Part shown: one piece after another, positions 34,201 to 46,565 of the stretch
Layout of the letters: the number at the start of each line of letters is the position of its first letter
Numbering within the stretch: the first letter of the stretch is position 1
NCBI RefSeq assembly: GCF_020283565.1
Contig: NC_060062.1
Location: 5,617,322-5,681,321 of the forward strand
Direction of reading: 5' to 3'
DNA length: 64,000 bases
DNA from: Trifolium pratense
Taxonomy: Eukaryota; Streptophyta; Magnoliopsida; Fabales; Fabaceae
The notes under the pieces: generated by a model
The model's input: only the letters and a program-made list of their open reading frames with translations
Database searches by the model: none
What the model was told of the DNA's origin: nothing
Program-made: the position numbers and the translations under genes

Positions 34201-37200
34201 AACATATTGCAAATGCGTAGTACACAGATTATATAAGTTGCAAAATAATGAAAGAAAGTATGCATTCCCCAACACACCTTGTTTCTGCAGCTTTAGATTC
34301 AACCTCAAGTGCAACTTGCCAATCTTCAAACAAATTAGGATACTCCTCGGGATCAGCCAAAGATTCAGCAGCTTTGGGATTAACCTGTGTGTGTTACCAA
34401 ATAAATATAATAATTCATTTATTCAACCCACATGCTATCTGTTAATAAGAAGTTACCTTGCTGAGATCTTTTCTCCAAATTGCCACTATCTCTGAGACCT
34501 TGCTTGGAAGGTATGATCGAGCCATCAAGGCAGCCTCTGGAATCCGATTGCTGTCAAAAGCATAAGTCAGCTACGCATAATCACATTCGAATCAAGTAAC
34601 GCCATTAATGAAAAGAGTGCAACAGTAGAATTTTACCTTTCTACTAATAATTGAAGGCAGTCTTCAAGTTTACCTAACATAAATAAGCAAAGGAAAGCAA
34701 CATTGTTCTTCCCTTGCTCTTTAGCAAGAGTTGCAAGTTTGGATATTCCTTCAGCATCTCCTAAAGAAGAATATAGAAGCAACAATCCACTCAAATCCAT
34801 TGCATGTTTTAAACACTCCTCGGCCATGTCTAACTGCAAGAACAAATATTACAGTGAGCCGCAAAAAACAAATATCAAGTGCCTCCAAAATCATTATTTA
34901 TATATTGAACGCCTTAGCCATGCACTAGAGTCAGCATCTACAGCTCAAAAAGATCTTCGGGAATTTTGAAAGGGGGTGAAGTGTTTCTTAATGGATTGAT
35001 TCGGTATCAGATTGAGTAAAATACTACTGTACATTTTGGAAGTATTATCAAGCAATCGAAGGAAGCCACTCAACATTGTTTGAAAGTCACAACGATGACT
35101 AAAAATGTGGTGTCTTCAGATATATCCTACTAACGACATGGTCGCAACAAAAGAAGGGAACTGAGGGTACCACGAACAAACATTTTATATTAAAAGTATT
35201 TTTTTTTCAAATCACTCGTGTTCCGAACGGTGATCTTCTTGGAAGCAAGTCAATCCAAATGATTCTTGTGGACTTATTATGAGAAGGGTTTGTATAAGCA
35301 ATTCCAAACAGGTGTTGTGTTATAGGGTTGTCTACTGGATTCAGAAAATGTAAAGCAAGAAAAGAAAGGCAGAGATGTAAAGGAAAAGAGCAAAGAAGAG
35401 AACAGCCCAGTGGTATATAAGGATATGAATATTTAGATATGTAACTCAAATAGATTTGGACATGGATATTTAGGAGCATAGTTCAGCCAATTACTAACAG
35501 AAAACAGCAAAAACATAGATTCATTCAACGGGGAAAAACACCTTTCCAGTAGACATAGCTAATTCTCCCAACTGCTTCCATTTGGACTCGCTCTTTACTT
35601 CTATAGCAATAGCCTGAAAAACAAGAGGATGAACACTAGTCTCAATATACACCGGCAAATCAAATTCATTAAAACGAGAAATGAAGAAAATTAAATACCC
35701 AAGTTACGTGATTTCACAAATCGGGTAATATTGCCTTCCTTGGACAGAAGAGCTTACCTTTGCAACCTCTAATCTTCCAAGTTGTATGGCTAGATCAAAT
35801 CTGTACTCAGGGTCAGTAGCTACTTCAAGGGCATCTTCTATCATGCCTCGTGATTCCAGGAAATGAGCCACGCTACCATAAAAACAAGTATTGCAATTAG
35901 GATGGATACAATACAACATGTGTTCCAAGTTTCAAAACTGATGTACTAGTAATTAGTTTTCCATTTGTTTTTCAGCAATATTTACATAATTTTATTAAAT
36001 ATAACCCATTCAAGGAAAAGCATTTCTTAAAAACATATCCCAACATAATTACAAAATAATGAAAGGGAACCAAAAAAAAAGAACTATTACCTGTTATGAT
36101 GCTCTTTTGGAATTGATGGCAGAATTTCATTAGCCCTTTCCAAATCACCGCGCATCACAAGAGTCTTGTACTCAATTAAGCTTAAAAGCAGTGTGTAGCC
36201 CACAATACTGAAGAACAATCGAGAGGAAAAAAAAATCAAGATTATTGCACAAGATATTATGAATAATGCGAGCAGTTGTCCCACTTACTTGAATTCTTTG
36301 TCAATCAAATAAACCTTGCTTTGGCTGGCAAGATATCCCAACAAGTACATCGGACGATCCAAGTGAAACATTGTTGTTACCTAAATTCATTTATGCACCA
36401 ACAGATTTCAAACGATCCTTGTAATTCAATAAATATTTTGTTTATATTTGATAAAAGAAGAAATTCATTACGACAAAGAGTTCACTAAATAAATAAATAT
36501 ATAAAATATGGAGTTCCTTTGAAGCTAAAAGGAAAATGAGTTAATACCTCACCACCAACACAATAATTAAGCCTCCATGAAGCATTGGTGTAGATAAAAC
36601 AATCTCCAACCCAGACCCCTGTCCTGACACGTTCACTCATTTCATGAAGGAGCTCGAAGGCATCTTCAACACCTTGCTCATCCACAGAGCTCCCACTATC
36701 TAAATATGATGAAACAACATCACGCTGCAACAGTTGAAACAAACTGTTTAGTGGGTTTACCACCAAAAAACCATTCAACCAACAAGATAGGGAAAGCACA
36801 AAAGAAGACTATAAGAAAATTGAGTCAATCAGAATACTCACATTGTACTTTAGAATGTAGAATGATGTATCACTAGAAATCGCCACTAGATCACCGCTAT
36901 CAGCCCAGTAGAGGTTCTGCCCCAACAAAATTTATAAGGTATCAGAATGGGAAAAAAGCAAAAACTTAGGAGTCAGTTTGGTTGTAGAGATGTTCTGTTT
37001 TCATATTGTTTCAATTTAATTATAAAAATGTCCCATCATTTTCATGTTTAATGTTTTCAACATTTTCTATTAAAAACAATGGAAACAACATTTTATTATT
37101 TTCACCGTTTAATTTAATGTACAAAATTTTGAAGATAGGATACAAAATGCCATTTTTGTAATTAAATCAGAAAGCACTTACTTTCACATTTACATCAATG

Positions 37201-40200
37201 CGCCTAATCAATCTGCATTCAGCCCAATCATAAAAGCAGATGAAATCATTTGAGCACATTGCCAATACAGTGCCACCAAATATTCGTTCTGCTGAAAAAG
37301 TTGGTCGGATACTTTTCTTTTCCTGAAAAACAAAATGAAATCTCGACTTCAATTAAAACTTCCTAGAGAAGGATTTATTTCAGTAAGAGACAGCTATGCA
37401 ATAAGAGATATTTAATTTTGAGAACAAAGTCAGGCTTTGAATTTTTATTTATTGACAGCATAGACATTCCAGTTTGTTAGACATAATTCAATTTAGGAAA
37501 ATCAATTTTCAAGACAATTGTTTTTGTTTGGTCCCTTCCCTTAATAATAAATCAATTGAAGGACCCGTTTTGCTCACACTTAAAAAGAAATATTAAGGAT
37601 TGGTTGGCTGTTACCGTCATTTTCATCTTCAATCATAAAATGGATAAAATTAGAGTATTTCAAAATGAGGTTCAAACCTGGAAAGTTTTGCTGAAAATTT
37701 TAATCTTTGAAGTACTTTCTCTTACAGCATACTCTCCATCCGAAGACCAAACAATTTCAAGTGCAGAGCCAAATGACCTATTTCTCCATGCCAAGGCAGT
37801 ATATATAATATACTCACCATCCCCACAAACAACAACAAACCTCCCATTTGGATTATGCCTTAAACTCTGAATATAAAAAAGCAAATCACAAGTCAGCCAT
37901 CAGTGAAGACACGTGAAGAAACAAATTAATGACGGTAATTGAAGCCAAAGAACTGATTAAGCTCACTTCTTCAAGTATGGATTATAAAGACTACACAATG
38001 ATAGTTCCATAATGAACTCAAAACTAAAAAACTACATAATATATTGTCAAGTAATCCGAGTTGAGCTGGATGGACCCATATAAGGGGAGGAAACTCTAAC
38101 AACACCTATTTTTCCATCATCCCGGACCTTGTATAGGAAATCCAAGCTCCTCACCACTTGGAGCAGTAATAAATGTTTTCACATTACATAATAAAACCTA
38201 ACCTCATTTAAAAAATACTCATTTATACCCAGATTATATACTACACAAGAATGGCGATGACCAATTGAATCCTATAAAACAATAACAGGCTTTATGTATA
38301 CAGTATCAAAACAAATGGTCAGGTTTAATAAAAATGAAAACAAATGAAGAATGAGATAGCTATATCAAATTGCCTGAATTGCTAAATAATGTAAATATGC
38401 TTATTTCCTAAAATCTGTTACGAGGGTTGTACAATGTGAGCATAAATGACAACAAAGTAAGTAGATAGTAATACAAAATAAGCAAACAAAATAGTAAGAA
38501 AAAGGGTCTTCGCTCACTTGTGGATAGAGATCACAGGTGCCCAACTCCTTAACAGCTAACGGTAACCTTTCTCCATCAGCAATCTAAAAAGACAGTACTT
38601 TGTGTCATTAATAAAAAAATGAGTTTTCATGTTTTGCTCACATAATTTACTGCCAAATAATGAGCCCATACCTCGGCATCTGCTCCTACACTCCTTATAT
38701 TGACAGTTTGAATCTCGTTATGCTTAGCCCAAATGATCTTCCCACTGTTGTCCATGCTGGCTACAGGTTCTTCTCTACCAAGTTTGACCATTATAGTTCC
38801 TTCATCATAGCCAATCACAACCCTACAAAGATAGATGTTTTGGTAATGTAGCTCATATATTTAGTGATCAAAGCAAACAAGATACCGTGAAATATAAGAG
38901 AAAACGAAGTTTTTTAATCGGATATAAATAGTTCAGTATAGAGGCAATATATGACACTATAGTCCTAATCAAAATGATTCAAGGGCCAAAGTATGAGACT
39001 TAGGAATTGCTATCGAATATTTTCTTAAAGATTCAAGGGCCTAAGTATGAGACTCAGGAATTGCTTTCGAATATTTTCTTTGAGGGAAAAAATAACCGTA
39101 CCGGCGTGAACTCTTCAGGTATCCAACAGCCCAAACTCTTTCGAGACCATAATTCAATGTGTTCTCAAGCCTGCGAGCAGATTAAACCACCATAAAGTTT
39201 TAAAAACAATTCACTAGAATATATACATAATCTCTATAATTTTAGTAAAATCTTGAAAAGTATAACATGGAAAAGTAAACAAAATATAATATAATAGAAT
39301 AATTAGAAAATGCATCTAGTCTCTGCTAATTTCAAGACTATGTAAATTCTCGTGTGAATGTCAAATTTAGACATTAGACATAAAATGTCATCATAAGACA
39401 GCTGAAGCAACAAGTAACAGTATCATAGTTTTTTAAAAACGAAAAGGCATACTAGGATAAGGTCTTGCTCTAAGAACAAAAATCAACTAAAGACAAACTA
39501 TTCAAGTTCCTATAAGAGTGATGACGATGACACAAAAAAACAGGAGGAATGCACCAGATAGAATAAGATAAAACTCAAAACTCATGTCAAGAGCCTCAAT
39601 TTACCTATAAGTTGTTGAATGCCAAATGCGGACTGTACCATCCTCAGAGCCAGTAATAATAATAGGAAGTTCAGGATGAAAGCATACAGCAGATACATTG
39701 TGAGTGTGACCATCTAGAGTCTGGACACAACTTTTGGTCTGATAATCCCATACCTATTTCAAAGGTTAAGCAGGACTATTAATTGCCGTGTATATATACT
39801 TATAGGAAAACAAATCATTGGGTAGATGAAGAGTAAAGAAAACAAAAAAACAGAAATCAAACCTTGGCGGTGTGATCATCAGAACCAGTAATTAGATAAG
39901 GTTTGTCACCACCAGTAAAATAATCAACACAATTCACTCCTTTTTGATGGGCATCCAACGTAAAATTTGGATCAGGAGAACCGAGATTCCAAATCTGCAA
40001 GGGAATATAATGGTGCTTATGCATAACATTATTGTACGGTGTGTGTAAAAAAATAAATAAAGAAAGAAAGAAAGAAAATGCCGGAAACATTTGATGAAAA
40101 GAACACATCTAAACCTTTATGGTCCGATCAAGAGATGCACTGGCAAAGGTGTTTGTATCTTTAGGGTTGAATGTCACTTGCATGACATAATGAGAATGTC

Positions 40201-42896
40201 CCTCAAATATCTGGGTACAGATCCAGCCTTTTTCCCAATCCCAAAGCTTTATGAGCATATCGTCAGACGACGATAGCACGTAGGGAAGGGTGGGATGAAC
40301 AGCCACACACCTAATGTAATCTGTGTGTGCCTCAAATACTTTTACTTTATCCATTGTGTTGTAATTATATACACGAATAAACATATCATCTGCTCCCGCA
40401 ACAACCCACTGTTTGCGTGCAATAAACTTGGCTGACCTAACTGCAAAACGACGCTATATTTGAGACCAATGAAATAAAATATATAAAGAAAAAAAATGGC
40501 TTCAAGCAAATGAATCAAGAGGCAGATTTACAAACAATGAAATAAACAGGCTGAAAGAAACTCACGCACCAGGTAACTCAGTAACCTCAAAAGACTTAGC
40601 CATGGTCTGAAATAGCATAAAAAGAAATTAAAATTAATTGCACAAGCAAAATTATAGAAACTTATAACGAATATGTGTGCAAAGAAAGGCCTGTGAAAAA
40701 TTCAAAAGTAGAACAGGAGAGTAGAGACTGTCCTTTAACACCAATCTATCTATAAATATATATAATGCATCAGTTTATGGAGTCCTAAATTATCATGGAG
40801 AAACCCTGAATCTATGAAAGGAAAAACAAGAAGTATATGCCTCACTGAACATTAGTGGAACCAGCAAAATATATCTTCTTTGGATATATGAAGGGGAAAT
40901 ATTGGTGGAACCAGCCAATACTGATAATAAATCTACAAAGGCACAAACCTCACCACACTAATAAAATGCATTTCAAACAGGTCAACTAACAAAATGTACC
41001 TACAAATAAGTACATCTAACAAAATTCAAAAATAAATCACCTGGAGTGGGGAGGGATATGATAGCCTAATAATGTGGAGGTTAATCAGCCTAAATGGAAT
41101 TTTAACCCAGGTTAAAACAGGTCACCCCAAAGGAACTAGGTGCCAATTGTGCTAATGCTCTTCGGAATTTATTCCTATCAATTCATTTACAGGGATAGTT
41201 TTAAAAAACACTACCCACTCTCAATCTGCTTATAAGTATAAAATGCTACAGTAATTTCCGACCAGTCTTCAACAGAAAAGATCACTGAAAATGCTGTTTT
41301 ATTCACTAAAAGATCACAATATAAATTGCTACAGTTCAAAACTTGTTACATCTATTGAGCCGGAGTCTTCCTTCTAACTTTGTACACAAGGAAAGTCATT
41401 CTACTTATCATCATAATTTAGGAGTTTACGAGGACCAGTTTATATATGAAAGAATTTATTTATTTATTTATAGCTTAATATGCAAATGTAAATAAATCAA
41501 ATACTACACCCGTCTCAATATAAATAAAAACTCATTTGGTGGTCTAAAATCTAAGCAAATCTTAACTAGTTTTACCATATTTAATGATGTCATTCCTAAA
41601 ATACCTTTCAATTAATATAATTTTATATTTCAATATACCATAAAGGGCAGTTTGGAGAATACAAGTACTTTGTTGATTATATTAAGATAGTTGCAATCAA
41701 CAGGTCTTAATTATCGTGTGTATAGGTATTTTGCTTGTAATCGAGACTGGTGGGAGTAATATGTTAGAAGAACACTAACATTTTGGACAACTCTTTGGCG
41801 TATTATGAGTATTCACTAGTTTTTCTAAAAAAGAAAGAAAGAATGTGTGGCTGCTTTAAATTTGAACTACATTCATGAATCAGCCGTTCATTATATGTAA
41901 TGTAGGCACCATGCAAAGGGTAGCTTGTCTGGATATCAATCAACAAACACCTGTGTCTGACTCAAGTGCCAACATACAGCAATTACATTTCATCATTCAG
42001 TCACTCATATGGTATATGTTATAACAATATAAAACATCTGAATTGTAAAAATTGACACACCTGAGATTGGTAATTCCAGATACAGACAGTCCCGGAGTAT
42101 AAACTTGCTAGAATCCTGCATTAATGACAGAAAATTGACACAATTCAGCAAAACATTCAAATATCCACTATTCACATAGATGCCACACTTGAAAAAGACC
42201 AAATGAACTGAACAAATTCCACATTAAAAAGCAACAAGATATAAACACAATTTTAAATTTAGCTTCATTGCATAAAAACAAATTTCATAGATTTCATAAA
42301 AACAAATTTCATAGCAGTAATAAGCATACACATCCAAGGACAAGGTTAACATTACCATGGTTCTGTTGGATGTAGATCCACAGACTTTACTCTCTCTGAT
42401 CTTTGAGCAAGCTTTCGCTGATCAAATTATCAAATTACACAACAACACATCAGTTAATCAATCACAATTCTAAACACTTGAACTCTGTTTAGTTTCTGAT
42501 AAATCTAATTAACAAAAAATCTCACTGACTAGCTAAAACACAAAATAAACCTCAAATCAAAAATCAAAAACAAAATTACCTTGATTTCGAGTCTGAGAGG
42601 CTGCAAAATCAATCAAAACAACAAACGAAAACAAGTCAATACACAATTCTATATTTTCAATTAGATCGCAAATGAACTAAAATCAAACGAATTAACGAAG
42701 TAACGAACAAAACAAAGCAAAATTATGAAACGATTAGCGTTTCTGAGTTATAGAAACACGATGAAGTGAAATTGGAAATTGGAAACGTAATATGAAAAAA
42801 ATATGGAATCGAAGCGAGATAGTATCAGATCTAAGGTTATTGAGAACGGTGAAAAAGTTTTGATATAGAGAAGAGAACGAAGAAGAAACTTACCAT
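28231..42896 (-). CDS. COPB2: Coatomer subunit beta' (beta'-COP), 24 exons
   Basis: COPI coat subunit for Golgi retrograde vesicles; binds dilysine cargo tails. CDS exons (minus): 42896-42894, 42600-42580, 42417-42356, 42115-42061, 40606-40570, 40440-40115, 39994-39863, 39753-39605, 39170-39102, 38822-38672, 38583-38518, 37866-37678, 37322-37182, 36916-36842, 36724-36548, 36380-36289, 36207-36091, 35872-35758, 35613-35542, 34833-34637, 34550-34457, 34384-34278, 34168-34036, 28413-28231. Total 2763 nt, 920 aa, no frameshift, every phase consistent. N-terminal WD40 propeller ([58 protein letters not shown]), a second beta-propeller region, an alpha-solenoid ([24 protein letters not shown]) and an acidic C-terminus ending [15 protein letters not shown]. 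Odd: exon 1 codes only Met, exon 2 is 21 nt, and the last intron (28414-34035) contains retrotransposons. Confidence 0.94.
28695..28881 (+). repeat. Extra copy of the gypsy pol tail upstream of the 5' LTR
   Basis: About 180 bases nearly identical to 32808-32992, i.e. the end of the polyprotein region plus the purine-rich tract that precedes the 3' LTR. In a normal element this sequence occurs only once, left of the 3' LTR. The 8-mer ACTGTTGA occurs at the left edge (28695-28702) and directly after the 3' LTR (33191-33198). Confidence 0.8.
28882..29086 (+). repeat. 5' LTR of Ty3/gypsy element
   Basis: Starts TGTTGAGACCTACC, ends ..ATACTATCA (TG..CA). About 95 percent identical to the 3' LTR, with an extra 13 bases near 28950 relative to it. 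The boundary is set by the purine-rich tract AGGAGAGGGGGTGAGA directly before each copy. Confidence 0.75.
29128..32911 (+). pseudogene. Broken gypsy gag-pol
   Basis: Pieces in several frames. 29128-29451: N-terminal coiled part. 29430-30440: retrotransposon gag ([34 protein letters not shown]), a zinc knuckle [16 protein letters not shown] in which the last Cys is Tyr, and protease [13 protein letters not shown]. 30441-31460: reverse transcriptase ([37 protein letters not shown]) interrupted by a frame change near 31100 and another near 31220. 31481-31675: [10 protein letters not shown] to [11 protein letters not shown]. About 100 residues of RNase H are missing between KVKLT and DQKSL (near 31755). 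Integrase: a zinc-binding part with an in-frame stop near 32151, a core with [16 protein letters not shown] and [10 protein letters not shown], and a stop at about 32382. No chromodomain is visible. Confidence 0.85.
32993..33190 (+). repeat. 3' LTR of Ty3/gypsy element
   Basis: Starts TGTTGAGACCTACC, ends ..TTTGTATCA; preceded by the purine-rich tract at about 32976-32992. Confidence 0.75.
33200..33680. other. COPB2 intron 23 sequence, unidentified repeat-like
   Basis: Starts 'taggggtgcacaagggtc', a common opening for hAT-type MITEs, but no matching right end was found. No coding function is recognised. Confidence 0.3.
33690..33975 (+). mobile_element. Ty1/copia 3' remnant (polyprotein tail plus LTR)
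   Basis: The plus frame just before 33768 reads [22 protein letters not shown], resembling the extreme C-terminus of copia RNase H (DPLTKxLRG..). A purine-rich tract and TGTTGGAAAGAGCA at about 33768 follow, a typical copia LTR start; a likely LTR end is near 33975 (..cttcaca). Everything upstream of the tail is lost. Confidence 0.6.
38976..39083. repeat. 54-bp tandem duplication in COPB2 intron 9
   Basis: 'gattcaaggg.c.aagtatga..' to 'atcgaatattttctt' occurs at 38976-39029 and 39030-39083. The second copy ends about 20 bp from the exon 9 donor. Confidence 0.9.
40607..42060 (-). other. COPB2 intron 4
   Basis: A 1.45-kb AT-rich intron between exons 4 and 5. No coding or recognisable transposon content was seen. 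Confidence 0.6.
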
Positions 42897-43150
42897 TGCT
42901 GAAGATTGGAGAAAGTAGCGCTAGATTTGATTGAGAAAAGTGGTTGAAGATTGAGAAGTGAAATTTGAAGAGCCCTAATAAGAGAGATTTGCGAGCAGAG
43001 TGTAGATGTGAAATCGATGGGGGAAGAAATGGAGAGTGATGCTTTGCAGTTAAGTTAAGGGATTGATTTACGATAATGCCACTGGGAATCATGTGGACTT
43101 TCTGTGTTGGGTGGGTCAATCCGTCTATAACAAAGAGCTGGTTTAAAATA

Positions 43151-43312
43151 TGCTAACAGGTGCCCCGGGGCACTGGTTAAGGAAACCAAAAAAAGAAATT
43201 TTTAAATTGAAAATAATACTTTTTAGACTTTCGAGGCGTTGACTGCACAAAGTTTAAAGTCATATTACTATATTTGCTTCCTTAAACAGTGCCCCGGGGG
43301 CACTGTTTAGCA
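43151..43312. mobile_element. MITE with a hairpin at each end (copy 2)
   Basis: 162 bp. The left end TGCTAACAGGTGCCCCGGGG folds onto the following CACTGGTTAAGG; the right end is CCTTAAACAGTGCCCCGGGG followed by its own inverse to TAGCA. The terminal inverted repeat is about 34 bp with a few mismatches. Same plan and size as the copies at 8611 and 51591. It sits about 255 bp upstream of the COPB2 start, in its promoter region. Confidence 0.75.
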
Positions 43313-43329
43313 TTTTCCTTATTTTTTTT

Positions 43330-46300
43330 ATTTTAAAATTTCATAGCAAAAAAAATTTGTAAAAGAATAGACGGAAGCCTAACAAATGTAAAACGAGGTA
43401 AATTTAGACGTTAATTGAAATTTGGGGACTAAAATTGAACAATTATAAAACTTAGTGAGTCGAAACTATCCATAATGAACACAAATAAAATGTGGAAAAT
43501 GAAAATATGTAAAAATCATGGAAAAAATTAATAAAATATTTAATATATTACAAAACTATCCGCTCTAATTAAAACTTTTTTCGAAAGAAAAATTGAGTTT
43601 TTTTTTGTCCAACTCAAAAGATGCACTATATACTTTTTAACAAAACTATCGTGTCATTTGAACTTGAAGACATTAGAAAAAAAATTGAACCTGAAAACCA
43701 TCGTGTCATTACCTGATATAAATTTATAAGTTGACACTAATTCATGCAAACTAGTATACTTAATAGTATAAAATTTTGGATGACATGTAGCATGAATTTT
43801 TTAACTAATTTGACTTTACAACAAATTAAAGATAGACGGATAAAACGTTATTTCGCTAAACTTTTTATATAGTAAAACTCAACTTACGAAAAATACTACA
43901 TCTATAAAAAAAATTAAACATATGCGACACAACATTACTATGTATGATCCTTTGAACTTTTTTCAGAATGTCTACAACCTTCGGTGTTAGAAAATCAAAA
44001 GTGTCGAATACAAATTATATTAAAACATGTTGGTTGTCAGAGCAAGGTGATTTTCCAGAAACAATAACAAATTTGGGTTTAACGAGAAATCTAGAAAACA
44101 TGAAGAAATAACTTGATTTTTTTTAGTGAATTCTTCAATACACCTCTTATTTGGATTTGGATATGTATTGGTCTCTTTGACATATATGCGCCTAAGCATG
44201 AGGGAGGTTGTTAAGTTTACACATTACTTCCCATTATGCAGTTAGCTTTCCTAATATTATTGTTACTACTCATTTTAGGGATTGTTAGCATAAGGGTAGG
44301 TGTAGCATAACTCAGATTGATTCGTCTATATGAATTCTCTTTTCTCTCTCTCTATGAGTTTTCTTTCTCAACATGTGGAGATATTTTATGTGGTGGCTGT
44401 AGTATTATTTACTACAGCGGCCCAAATTGCAGCTGTTCACAGTCACGAATCACGATGACTGCTAATTGCTTATAAAAATCTTTTTGATGGACATTTCCAT
44501 GTTTTTATGCATAGCAAAATTAGCTAAATTCCTGCTATGCACTATCTCACTTTAGTGATTTTGACGCCAGCAGCTATGCATTGTAATTTGAGACTGATAA
44601 CTTTCTGTCTTCACTATAGTTCACAGCTACAACACATGCATCTGTTACATAAGTTTTATAATGTCCCAAGAAATGCCCTCATGATTTCATGGAAACTCTT
44701 CTGTAGGTTATCCATTATTTTAGTAATCAGGGAACAAGCAATGGTGATTTTCTTACTCTTCAAACTCGTAAAAATTTCGTTTCAAATTATTTGTTCATTT
44801 ATAAACTTGTGTCATAATTGGACCATTTTTGTAATAACTGAACTTTACACCTTTCAGGTTTGTTGGTTTATATATTCACTCTATCCTTGTTCAAGATTAT
44901 TACCATCAAAGCAGTCGTGTTCCTTCTTTTTAACATGACACCTCCCAAGAAAGCCTCTTAGCCTCGTGAATTTATTTCCCCATTGATACGTATCAATGTA
45001 TATTCTTTGAGTGATTGAGGAAATCTGACTTAGGGTCATATAGAATTTTCCTTGCAAATTGTTTTAAATATATTTGCCGTTTTTAAGACAATGTATATAG
45101 AATTACTTTTTATATAAGATAGGTTTAGTACATATATTTGCCGTTCTAATATATTTGTCTTATAATCACTTTTAAAATTGTTGATACAAATGTATATAGA
45201 ATTACTTTTTATAATGTATTGAGTTATCGTCCATGTTTAGAGAGGTCCTATTGAACTGTTACAACATAAACTCAAACTAGTGTTGAAGACTTGTAGTGAA
45301 CTAGTGATGATATTTATATAGATTAAACCTCTGATTTTCCACTTCTAGGGTTTTGTGAATTATTTTAATATATATGTTGTAATCTAATTATCTAAACACA
45401 ATTATATCCACATCATATATTTGTCACTTAATCATAACAAATAGTGGTGACAAAATGCTTCCGATGCGTTGGGTCGATTGCGATCGACTTGTCATTTTTT
45501 GACCTGCTTCGTGTAGATCACTACAAAAATGGGACGGTGAATAGAATCAAGTGAAGTGTGATGAAATGAAGGTATCTGTAGAGTCTCAAAATTTGTCGGG
45601 AAAGAAGAGAAAGAAAAATGAATAGGAGAAATGGATGATATGTAGGTTTAGTACTTTAGTTACCAAAAATTTCCATCAACAATTTTAAAAGTGATTATAA
45701 GATTAATAGTTGTGAGTAGAGAAAAATTGAAAATTAGAGAGAAGAGAAATGAACATACACTAAATTGGATTATACTAATATATAAAAGTTAAGATTAACT
45801 TTAGTAACAAATTGGTCTTTAGTTTTTTAAATACCAAATTGGTCCTTTTAATATTTCTAAGTATTAAATTGTTCATTTAACTTTGCAATAGATTACACTG
45901 TACTTCACCAAAAGATTACATTATTACTCTTTTAATGATGCTCTGTTTAAAAAAATATTTTTATGGCTATTACCTTTCAACAACGGTTATTGCTACTGAC
46001 AACATTTGATCATTTGAATCACTACCAACAGCTACAAGTATCGTACCACCATAACATTCTTTTAAAAAGCATCCATCAAGTTCTATGCATTTCGAGAAAA
46101 TTTGTTAACAACCTTCAAATCACATATAGATTCTTCCGGCTAACGACCACATAAACATATTGTGTCATGTGAAGACTACATGAACATTAGTGTAATCTAT
46201 TACAAAGTTAAAAAATCGATTTGAAAATTAAAAACTAGACATACCCCCCTTATCTTAATCTTCTACAGGCCCAATACATTTTTTAGAGCCCAATATCAAT
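43330..46300. other. Intergenic region between COPB2 and TIC20
   Basis: No gene is seen. An inverted repeat of about 33 bp links 45153-45187 (cttataatcacttttaaaat) with 45673-45708 (attttaaaagtgattataag), possibly the ends of an old element of about 550 bp. The other open frames here are AT-rich and lack motifs. Confidence 0.4.
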
Positions 46301-46347
46301 TTCTTCTTCTCTGCGAGCCACCGTATCTTATCTTTCTCTCTTTGACA

Positions 46348-46370
46348 CTATCTCTCTCTCTCTCTCTCTG
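46348..46370. repeat. (TC)n tract in TIC20 5' leader/promoter
   Basis: About eleven CT dinucleotides directly upstream of a leader intron (donor ACAG|GTCAGT near 46440, acceptor TTGCAG near 46529). Confidence 0.8.
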
Positions 46371-46565
46371 AATCGTATCTCGCCGCCGTGCCTCACTCTC
46401 ACTCTCTGATGATCTGATCGGAGTAACAATTCAGAACAGGTCAGTACCAAATTTGCCTGCCAACCCTATTTCTGTTAAATTTAATTTTTCAATGGTGCTT
46501 ATTATTATTATTATTGTTAATGTTGCAGTTGTTTTTTGGGATTTTCTTCAACTAGTTAATCAACA

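Noticed and set aside
42748..43119. Minus-strand frame over the COPB2 5' leader
   Set aside because: Shadow across the leader, first exon and intron 1; contains the real COPB2 start in another frame.
44537..44938. 133-codon plus-strand frame between COPB2 and TIC20
   Set aside because: AT-rich, hydrophobic/Cys-Phe-rich composition typical of chance frames; no motif, no splice context.
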